DNA from: Chitinophaga pinensis
GTDB taxonomy: Bacteria > Bacteroidota > Bacteroidia > AKYH767-A > OLB10
Assembly: GCA_945872015.1 (NCBI GenBank)
Contig: CAMBYJ010000090.1
Coordinates: 1 to 7,054, forward strand
DNA length: 7,054 nucleotides
Direction of reading: 5' to 3'
The notes under the pieces were generated by a model, which worked only from the letters and a program-made list of their open reading frames with translations, was not told the DNA's origin and ran no database searches. Shown piece after piece: positions 1-5,520 of the stretch. A program made the translations under genes and the position numbers. Numbering within the stretch: the first letter of the stretch is position 1; every line of letters begins with the position of its first letter.

Positions 1-368
1 TTTCCGTTTCCATTTTGACTTCCATTGCTCCAGTTACCCAAATAAATATCGCCATTAGGATATTTGATTGTTACATACCCAGAAAGGGTGTCATTTTTAA
101 AAATTCCCTCTTGTGAAGTGCCATCAGAAAATTTAAAAATCCCTTTGCCATTCCTTTTACCTTTAAGCATTTCACCAGCATATGAGTCTCCATCAGAAAA
201 AAATATTGAGCATTTTCCGTAGAGTTCGTAATTTTTCCATTGACCTTCAATTCTTGTTTTGTCTTTTTGAATATAAACTCCTTTGCCATTCTCACAATCA
301 CCACTTATACATTGCGAAAATGAAAGAAATGGTGAAATAATTAATAATAACATTAATTTAAGTTTCAT
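1..368 (-). CDS. Secreted MORN-repeat protein, 3' end cut off by the window edge
   Basis: The frame opens at the ATG at 368-366 and has no stop through to base 3, giving 122 visible residues; the C-terminus lies outside the window. Residues 1-19 form a signal peptide: Lys-rich start, a Leu/Ile core, then Ser-Phe-Ser-Gln. Cleavage is probably just before Cys20. The preceding residues do not make a good lipobox, so signal peptidase I is favoured over lipoprotein processing. Cys20 and Cys25 sit in the C-I-S-G-D-C-x-N-G-x-G-x-Y opening that I associate with Bacteroidota MORN proteins. MORN-type units follow at about 39-58, 61-82, 83-104 and 105-122, each with an aromatic/Gly core and a closing Asp/Asn-Gly. 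MORN repeats are structural modules linked to membrane or protein contacts; no enzymatic role can be inferred. It lies downstream of the HNH gene on the same strand but has its own predicted promoter, so it is probably a separate unit. Confidence 0.85.
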   Translation of the reverse strand, partial: MKLKLMLLLIISPFLSFSQCISGDCENGKGVYIQKDKTRIEGQWKNYELYGKCSIFFSDGDSYAGEMLKGKRNGKGIFKFSDGTSQEGIFKNDTLSGYVTIKYPNGDIYLGNWSNGSQNGNG

Positions 369-409
369 CTTTAAAATTGGTTTTTTTAGTTAAACAATTG
401 TCTTTTTTG

Positions 410-440
410 CAATAATACAATTTAAACAGCAGGCTTCAAA
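410..440 (-). promoter_or_regulatory. Predicted Bacteroidota-type promoter for the MORN gene
   Basis: On the minus strand a TTTG (440-437) is followed after exactly 19 bases by TATTATTG (417-410), one mismatch from the TAnnTTTG -7 consensus. It ends about 41 bases upstream of the MORN ATG, giving a leader of roughly 35 bases. The match is to a known consensus, but short motifs occur by chance in AT-rich DNA. Confidence 0.4.
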
Positions 441-517
441 GGGTTAGCTGTATAGTATTTTGTTATAATAAATCTCCAATATGTTTTACAACGCTATTTA
501 AAAAGCAATTAATAATC

Positions 518-1480
518 TTATACCAACCACCTTTCCTTCCTATGCCAAATCAGATTTTCAACTAAAGGATAATACTTATTATTCTCAGGAAGATTAATTG
601 TTTTGCCTTCTAATTTTTTCAATGAGTATGGATTATCATCTTCTTTTATTGTTGGAGAAACCCTAACAACATAATTTTCATTTATTGTGATTAATCCACG
701 ATCAAATGCTCTATGCATTGTTGGGCTTAATGATATTCCATTTCCTATTGTATCATCTTTTGAGATTGAAAATGGCACTATATGACATGCATCTACCATC
801 TGTGCATTTGAATTGGAAACAACTTGCATACCCGTAATTGCACAGGTATAATTATAAATTTTAGGCACCTCTCTTTTAAAGAGGCCACCACGAACAAAAA
901 ATTCTTCTTCAACTTCTTCTTTCGTTAAAGTTTGTTCTAGTTGCTTAATTCGAAGAGCATATTCACCCTGCTCTTCATTTAAAATTTCCGATTCGATATT
1001 TTTAAATAAAGAGTAATCAACTTTTAAATTATCTTGTTTTGAAAAATATTCTTTTAACAAGGTAAGATTTAAAACTCCATTGGTAACCGGATCAGCCATT
1101 AATAAAAACAACTTTAAATCTATTTCTGCATATGCCAAAGCTTCATTTAAAGTCTTAAAACTTTTAATACTATTAGAAGAGGTAAGAGCAATTTCCATAT
1201 TGGGTTTACAAACAAGTTTCCAAAATGGTTCTGTTCGCATATGAAAAAAAGGTAAAGCAAAATTAAGATTGTGTTGCGTCAATACAAGCTTTGACCATAT
1301 TTCCCTGAAACATAAAATTAATTCTGGCGTAATGTAAATTCGATTTGATGTAATTTCTCCTCTTCTAACACCTTCTAAAATTGCCAATAACAAAATTGGT
1401 TTGTGTGGTGCACCTCCATTGCTCGAGGCACGTTTCAGTTTCTTAAATAATCTACAATATTTCTCTAATTCCTGCTCCAT
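518..1480 (-). CDS. HNH endonuclease with N-terminal sulfur-binding-like domain (putative type IV restriction enzyme)
   Basis: A 320-residue protein in two parts. The C-terminal part is an HNH nuclease of the HNH_2 / COG3440 kind. Visible are C213-A-I-T-G, D230-A-C-H-I-V-P with catalytic-type His233, N247-G-I-S-L-S, and H256-R-A-F-D260-R-G-L. These are the hallmark positions of a beta-beta-alpha metal nuclease, so it looks intact. The N-terminal ~150 residues carry A24-P-H-K-P28 followed by a Leu-rich helix, and P77-F-F-H-M...F86-W87. This resembles the sulfur-binding domain of ScoMcrA-type enzymes, which recognise phosphorothioate DNA. No SRA domain is visible between the two parts; residues 165-195 are a charged Gln/Glu-rich linker that may be helical. 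It starts one base after the helicase stop (TAG-G-ATG), so translation is probably coupled and it is the last gene of the operon. The HNH assignment is firm; the sulfur-binding assignment is from memory of the motif and less certain. Confidence 0.8.
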   Translation of the reverse strand: MEQELEKYCRLFKKLKRASSNGGAPHKPILLLAILEGVRRGEITSNRIYITPELILCFREIWSKLVLTQHNLNFALPFFHMRTEPFWKLVCKPNMEIALTSSNSIKSFKTLNEALAYAEIDLKLFLLMADPVTNGVLNLTLLKEYFSKQDNLKVDYSLFKNIESEILNEEQGEYALRIKQLEQTLTKEEVEEEFFVRGGLFKREVPKIYNYTCAITGMQVVSNSNAQMVDACHIVPFSISKDDTIGNGISLSPTMHRAFDRGLITINENYVVRVSPTIKEDDNPYSLKKLEGKTINLPENNKYYPLVENLIWHRKERWLV

Positions 1481-1481
1481 C

Positions 1482-3335
1482 CTAAATCTGTTTCTTCAAC
1501 CATTCCCTGGTCTCTGCATCAGTACTAAAAACAATACAGCCCTTCATACCGCGAGTCATAAGTGTTCGATAGGTGTTTTTAATTATGAGTTCAGCCATGG
1601 CCTTACCTTTTGCTGCATCATTTTTAAGGAGCTGCTTAATTCCGTGAATACTTTTATCCGAACCAGCTCTTTTCTCAGGCTGGCAAACCCACTTACCATT
1701 TCGTATAACTAAATCATTACCCATAATAACTCCCACATAATCTACTTCTAATCCCTGGCAGGTATGAATACATCCAATTTGATTTACCGATTCCGGACGG
1801 ATAATCCATAATGAACCATCTTCAGTTAAGTTCCATTGCATTCCAAAATTATATTGAGGCATTACAATGTCCATTGCCTTTTTATCTTTCTTAGAATTCC
1901 AAGGCCAACAATATCCTGCAACTATTCGAGCACGATTTCGGATTTTATTGTACTCTTCAATTTTACTTCGAAGAATATTAGGATCATCCACTAATTCAAA
2001 ATGATAATTCAAATCATTCGCATCAACATTAGCAGTAGCTCGTATTTCTAATAAATTATCTAACCACGCGAGGTATCCATCGCTACCATTACATCTAAAC
2101 TGACTTTCGAGCTCCATATAATGAACTTCTGCATTCGCTTTTCTTGCCCACATTTCAATTTCTCCTCGGGTGCCAATATCTTTCATGGTTACGCGCTGGT
2201 CTTCATCAATAAAAAACACACTGCATTTTGCAGCATTGATAATTTCCATAACCTGGTTCATACCGAGATTAGCATACATTCCACTTTTTTCATTTAAGCG
2301 ATGTGCTTCGTCTACAATTAATGCATCAAATTCTCCATTAGCAGCATTTATATAAGTACCTGAACCTTTGAATAAATTATCTACCCACGATTTACTGCGA
2401 TAGCCTTTTAACTTACTTGCATACACCGAACGAGGTGCGCTATTCTTACTTACATATTGTACGAGTTTTCTTTCTGCGGTTAGCCTTGCCGTTAGTTGTA
2501 TAGCAACCACCGATTTTCCTGTACCTGGTCCACCACGGACAATCACTACTTTTTTATTTGATTTACTTGATTGTGTTATTAGCTGCTTCGCTTTTTCAAA
2601 TACAATTTTCTGATCATCCACCATCACAAACTCTTCGTGACCATCAATCATTTTTGCTATGCTATCTGCAATCGTTTTAGAAGGACGAATTTGTCCGTTT
2701 TCGATACGATACATGATGTTTGTTGGATCACCATATTTTACAAATCGCTTTATAAACTCTGATAGACGCACTACATCCTGCTTAATAAACAAAGGTGCTT
2801 TGTCGGTGTATTCTTTATAAAATGGAGAAGCTAAATCGCCAACGGTTTCGCAATTGTGTAAGAAGGCACAAGGTTGTAGAATGATTTCTTTTTGATAAAC
2901 TTCCTCGTTAAAACCTTCTAACAAAGAAGCGTAACTCCAGGCCTGATAACTAGGGTGACTTACTTCACGAACAGCGCCGCCAACAAATGCTTTCACAACA
3001 CCATCAAGTCCTGTAGCCGTAGCCGATTCCCATTGCTTTAATTCAATAATTACTGCGCAATCTTGTTTATTATCATTTTGTCCGGTGATTATAAAATCGA
3101 TTCGTTTACTCGTATTTGGCACCTGACACTCGATACTTATTTGTGCATTAGATGGTATAGCAGTATCATCTAAAACATTGCGCATATATTGCAAAGAGTT
3201 GCGCCATGAAGCAACTTCTCGTTCACTCGTTTTATGTTTAAATTGCTGCTGAAAATTTTGATGTATGATGTAATCGATTCTACTTTCACGCACATGCGCC
3301 ATAAAAGTCTCTTTCGTTTCCTGATAGACAATCAT
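1482..3335 (-). CDS. PD-(D/E)xK nuclease fused to DUF2075 superfamily 1 helicase
   Basis: A 617-residue protein, about the usual length for DUF2075 (Schlafen-like helicase group, COG3410) proteins. The N-terminal region has a PD-(D/E)xK-type core: Glu69, R78-I-D80-F-I-I, then A94-V-I-I-E98-L-K100-Q-W. It is followed by the S126-H-P-S-Y-Q-A-W-S-Y block that I associate with this family. The helicase has Walker A at G268-G-P-G-T-G-K274-S, Walker B at V341-D342-E343-A-H, motif III-like I376-D-E-D-Q380, S411-Q-F-R-C, motif V-like T525-C-Q-G-L-E, and a motif VI-like stretch T591-L-M-T-R-G. All key residues are present, so both activities look intact. The start at 3335 is preferred over the in-frame Met12 because it overlaps the MazG stop as ATGA and because the opening residues resemble family N-termini. 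The expected role is ATP-driven unwinding or translocation coupled to DNA or RNA cutting, in the cytoplasm. The layout recalls single-protein nuclease-helicase immunity (Nhi), but that likeness is inferred. Confidence 0.87.
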   Translation of the reverse strand: MIVYQETKETFMAHVRESRIDYIIHQNFQQQFKHKTSEREVASWRNSLQYMRNVLDDTAIPSNAQISIECQVPNTSKRIDFIITGQNDNKQDCAVIIELKQWESATATGLDGVVKAFVGGAVREVSHPSYQAWSYASLLEGFNEEVYQKEIILQPCAFLHNCETVGDLASPFYKEYTDKAPLFIKQDVVRLSEFIKRFVKYGDPTNIMYRIENGQIRPSKTIADSIAKMIDGHEEFVMVDDQKIVFEKAKQLITQSSKSNKKVVIVRGGPGTGKSVVAIQLTARLTAERKLVQYVSKNSAPRSVYASKLKGYRSKSWVDNLFKGSGTYINAANGEFDALIVDEAHRLNEKSGMYANLGMNQVMEIINAAKCSVFFIDEDQRVTMKDIGTRGEIEMWARKANAEVHYMELESQFRCNGSDGYLAWLDNLLEIRATANVDANDLNYHFELVDDPNILRSKIEEYNKIRNRARIVAGYCWPWNSKKDKKAMDIVMPQYNFGMQWNLTEDGSLWIIRPESVNQIGCIHTCQGLEVDYVGVIMGNDLVIRNGKWVCQPEKRAGSDKSIHGIKQLLKNDAAKGKAMAELIIKNTYRTLMTRGMKGCIVFSTDAETREWLKKQI

Positions 3336-3661
3336 AACTCATTATACTTTGTAGCCGTACCTTTTGATTTTTCTATGGGATATTTTTCGGCATTTTTCAC
3401 TACTTTATCTTTTATAATTTGTGCTACATCTAAATTGTAATGATGCGCTATCAAAAGTGAGTAGGCTAATACATCTGCCAATTCTTCTTTTACTTTCTCC
3501 ACATTGGCATCCTCTGCTTTTTTCCAAAGAAAAGTTTCTAAAAGCTCATTGGCTTCAATAGATAAAGCCACTGCTAAATCTTTCGGATTATGAAATTGCT
3601 CCCAATCGCGCTCATCACGAAACTGTACTAATAAATCTTCCAGTTTTTTAAGTTCCGACAT
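3332..3661 (-). CDS. MazG-like nucleotide pyrophosphohydrolase
   Basis: A 109-residue all-helical NTP pyrophosphohydrolase of the MazG / RS21-C6 (dCTPase-like) type, a normal length for single-domain members. The metal-binding ExxE...ExxD signature is visible as E36-A-N-E39 and E60-L-A-D63. It is framed by D28-L-A-V-A-L, L40-L-E-T-F-L-W46 and D63-V-L-A-Y. The C-terminal N90-A-E-K-Y-P-I-E-K-S-K-G-T segment is also typical of the family. Such enzymes hydrolyse (d)NTPs, often non-canonical ones, to the monophosphate and pyrophosphate; the substrate here cannot be told. It is the first gene of the operon and its TGA overlaps the helicase ATG in an ATGA, which implies translational coupling. The ATG at 3661 is preceded five bases upstream by AAAGGG (3672-3667), an unusually Shine-Dalgarno-like site for this phylum that supports the start. 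Being linked to two nucleases suggests nucleotide-pool control during an antiviral response, but simple housecleaning cannot be excluded. Confidence 0.87.
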   Translation of the reverse strand: MSELKKLEDLLVQFRDERDWEQFHNPKDLAVALSIEANELLETFLWKKAEDANVEKVKEELADVLAYSLLIAHHYNLDVAQIIKDKVVKNAEKYPIEKSKGTATKYNEL

Positions 3662-3725
3662 TGTATCCCTTTAAAATTATTTAAGAGATGTAAAATAAGT
3701 AAAAAATAGGATAAGTTGTTGAGAT

Positions 3726-3735
3726 ATGTATACAT
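3726..3735. promoter_or_regulatory. 10-base palindrome in the operon leader, possible operator
   Basis: ATGTATACAT is a perfect 10-base palindrome followed on the plus strand by a T run (3736-3740). It lies about 15 bases downstream of the predicted operon start point, where a repressor could block transcription. No plus-strand gene precedes it, so a terminator role is unlikely. A palindrome this short in AT-rich DNA could be chance. Confidence 0.25.
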
Positions 3736-3756
3736 TTTTTAGACAGCTGAATTCAA

Positions 3757-3787
3757 CCAAGTTAAATCTGTAAAGAATAAACACAAA
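3757..3787 (-). promoter_or_regulatory. Predicted promoter of the mazG-helicase-HNH operon
   Basis: On the minus strand a TTTG (3787-3784) is followed after exactly 19 bases by TAACTTGG (3764-3757), one mismatch from TAnnTTTG. Transcription would begin near 3750, giving a leader of about 90 bases before the MazG ATG. No other promoter is evident inside the operon, whose gene junctions are too tight to need one. Confidence 0.4.
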
Positions 3788-3798
3788 ATCAGTTAAAC

Positions 3799-3828
3799 AA
3801 TTTTATTTTTGTTACTAAAAATAAAATT
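3799..3828. repeat. Perfect 12-base inverted repeat in the divergent control region
   Basis: AATTTTATTTTT (3799-3810) is exactly reverse-complementary to AAAAATAAAATT (3817-3828), with a six-base spacer. A further AAAAATAAAAT copy lies at 3838-3848, exactly 21 bases (about two helical turns) after the right arm. The left arm overlaps the plus-strand -7 element, and the repeat sits just upstream of the operon's predicted -33 on the other strand. That is a natural position for an operator serving both directions. If transcribed, it could also fold at the 5' end of the metallopeptidase mRNA. The low sequence complexity weakens the case. Confidence 0.5.
3804..3811 (+). promoter_or_regulatory. Predicted -7 promoter element for the plus-strand gene pair
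   Basis: TATTTTTG is an exact match to TAnnTTTG. Its distance to the ATG at 3854 would give a leader of about 35 bases. No TTG or TTTG is found 17-23 bases upstream, so the -33 half is missing or degenerate. The last three bases form a TTG that could be mistaken for a start codon. Confidence 0.35.
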
Positions 3829-3853
3829 ATATTTAGCAAAAATAAAATATACT

Positions 3854-4537
3854 ATGTTTACTAGCGCATACCGATTAAGTGATAATGAAATTTACCTTAT
3901 GAAAAAACTTGAAAAAGTTTATAATTCACAAGGCTGTAAAATAAATCGTTGGCCTGAAATATATTATGCAAATCATGATGAATTCGACAATCGACACCCT
4001 TTTGAATTGGAAGTTCGAAATGGATATTTTATTGATTGGGAGGCAATATTTATTACTGATTATTTAGGTGTTTATATTTATGAGTATGGTAAAGAAGGTC
4101 ATATTAGAATTTACAAAGACCGTATTGAAAAATGTGCAAAAAGAATTTCGCATGCATTACAAATAGATTTTAATGAAGCAATTGAGCTCTTAAGAATTAA
4201 AGTTTTATTACACGAATTAGGACACTGGTTCTCATTATGGTTATTCAAAGAACAAAACGATGGTATTGCTCAAGATAGAACATATTCTTTATCGAAAAAT
4301 GTAGTTGAATCGCTTGCTCAACTATCTATTCCATGGTCAATTCAAGGGTTGAATAACAAGAATGTAAAAGGAATAAAGCAACTATTTGATTGGATAGTAC
4401 CTAAGCAACCTTATGAATATCGCAAATTTCGGGATATAAATGTCAAAACAAGTCATAAGGCTACAATACTTAAAAGATATAAGGCTATTCTCAATGATCC
4501 TAATAAAGATATCGATTATTTATTAAATGGAAAATAA
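3854..4537 (+). CDS. Unrecognised HExxH zinc-metallopeptidase-like protein
   Basis: I do not recognise the family. With the ATG at 3854 the protein has 227 residues. The one clear motif is H120-E-L-G-H124-W in a helix (residues about 110-130), the gluzincin-type zinc site with Glu121 as the catalytic base. A second helix with V151-E152-S-L-A-Q-L lies 28 residues later and could supply Glu152 as the third zinc ligand. There is no signal peptide and no clear membrane segment, so it is probably cytoplasmic. The frame is also open upstream to a TTG at 3809, which would add 15 residues (Lys/Ile-rich). That TTG lies inside the predicted -7 element and the inverted repeat, so the ATG is preferred. 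The gene is very AT-rich. It is divergent from the MazG operon and followed after 64 bases by the VirE_N/PriCT-2 gene, probably on the same transcript. It could be a protease that cuts a regulator or toxin, or a degenerate zincin-fold protein. Confidence 0.75.
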   Translation: MFTSAYRLSDNEIYLMKKLEKVYNSQGCKINRWPEIYYANHDEFDNRHPFELEVRNGYFIDWEAIFITDYLGVYIYEYGKEGHIRIYKDRIEKCAKRISHALQIDFNEAIELLRIKVLLHELGHWFSLWLFKEQNDGIAQDRTYSLSKNVVESLAQLSIPWSIQGLNNKNVKGIKQLFDWIVPKQPYEYRKFRDINVKTSHKATILKRYKAILNDPNKDIDYLLNGK

Positions 4538-4601
4538 TGGAAGCATTATGACATGTTATTAAACAATCTTGAAATTTTTAGAAAATTAATGAAATAATTT
4601 T

Positions 4602-5516
4602 ATGCAACTGCAACTACCACTAACCAACTCCACTTATCGCTTCTCTTATTATAACAATCTTTATAGTGTTGAGAGTCCTGATGGAGAAATGGACATCAAT
4701 GATATTATTGAAATTGTTAAGTATGGTTATTTGAAAGACGAGATAGAACAATTACGAAAATTAGATGGAGTAAAATATGATAGTGAAAAGAAAAAACTTC
4801 CTGCTATAACTTTGTCGGGGATATTTTCAAAAAGAAAAGCTGAAAACATTGTTGCTCACAGCGGATTGATACAAGTAGATATTGATAACATAGAACATTA
4901 TTTGGAAGCATTCATCGATATCTGCAATGATAAATATACTTACGTTTGTTTTAAAAGTCCTGGAGGAAAAGGAATTAAAGTAATCGTTAAAATAATACCA
5001 GCCGTTGATTCGCATGAGGCGCAGTTTAATGCCTTAGAACGTTATTATAAAAACGAATTTAATATTTCGATAGATAAAAATTGTAGTAATCTATCCCGCT
5101 GCTTGTTACTTTCACATGATCCTAATTTATACTGCAATCCATTTGCTTCACAATTTGAAGATAAATACACACCGCCAAAAGTTCATCATTCATTAGCTGA
5201 AGAAGGCAAAGTAACTTATCAAATAAATATTACAAAACAACATCAAACTATTAAAGAATTACTTGATGTAATTGAAAAAAATAATTTTGATATAACTCAA
5301 ACATATAGCGATTGGGTTAAAATAGGATTTGCTTTGTGCACCACATTTGGTGAAGAAGGAAGAGCTTATTTTCATAGAATATCGAAGTACTATTCAAAAT
5401 ACACAGCTGAAGAAACAGAGAAAACGTACACCAGTTTACTGAAACGAAATAATGGCTCTACTAAATTTGGCACCTTGGTTTATATTGCCAAATCGTATGG
5501 AGTAGTTAAAAAATAA
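4602..5516 (+). CDS. VirE_N (BT4734-like) plus PriCT-2 protein, primase-like
   Basis: A 304-residue protein. Residues about 35-185 match the BT4734-like / VirE N-terminal domain: K65-L-P-A-I-T-L-S-G, H86-S-G-L-I-Q-V-D93-I-D95, S119-P-G-G-K-G-I-K126, and D158 with N163-L-S-R166...S171-H-D173-P. The V-D-I-D pair, the S-P-G-G-K-G loop and the later Arg/Asp block are laid out like the motifs of archaeo-eukaryotic primase cores. That parallel is my inference. Residues about 216-304 form a PriCT-2 domain (W228-V-K-I-G-F-A-L, G240-E-E-G-R244, Y-F-H-R-I-S-K, ending I-A-K-S-Y-G), a module found after primase domains. Many relatives continue into a helicase or DUF3987-type region; this one stops right after PriCT-2, so it is either a short natural form or a fragment. 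The start is the first Met of the frame, with no Shine-Dalgarno sequence. No promoter is visible in the 64-base gap upstream, so it is probably co-transcribed with the metallopeptidase gene. Such proteins are commonly carried by mobile elements. Confidence 0.75.
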   Translation: MQLQLPLTNSTYRFSYYNNLYSVESPDGEMDINDIIEIVKYGYLKDEIEQLRKLDGVKYDSEKKKLPAITLSGIFSKRKAENIVAHSGLIQVDIDNIEHYLEAFIDICNDKYTYVCFKSPGGKGIKVIVKIIPAVDSHEAQFNALERYYKNEFNISIDKNCSNLSRCLLLSHDPNLYCNPFASQFEDKYTPPKVHHSLAEEGKVTYQINITKQHQTIKELLDVIEKNNFDITQTYSDWVKIGFALCTTFGEEGRAYFHRISKYYSKYTAEETEKTYTSLLKRNNGSTKFGTLVYIAKSYGVVKK

Positions 5517-5520
5517 TATT

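Noticed and set aside
71..304. A 77-codon minus-strand frame starting at 304
   Set aside because: It is a shifted shadow of the MORN gene. The frame from 368 carries a signal peptide and regular MORN repeats and is open to the window edge.
424..452. ACAGC...GCTGT hairpin upstream of the MORN gene
   Set aside because: A five-base stem with a 16-base loop is within chance expectation.
493..506. GCTATTTAAAAAGC as a terminator after the HNH gene
   Set aside because: It is an imperfect palindrome with no loop, a mismatch and almost no G+C, so it would not form a stable terminator hairpin.
1401..1712. A 103-codon plus-strand frame over the junction of the helicase and HNH genes
   Set aside because: It is antisense to two well-supported genes and shows no domain or start signal.
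3726..3740. Palindrome plus T run as an intrinsic terminator on the plus strand
   Set aside because: No plus-strand gene lies upstream for it to terminate, and the 10-base palindrome has no loop.
3854..4537. ImmA/IrrE-type regulator protease
   Set aside because: The HELGH motif fits, but the typical downstream E-x-x-A-N-x-F-A signature is absent (E-S-L-A-Q-L instead), and no partner repressor gene lies beside it.
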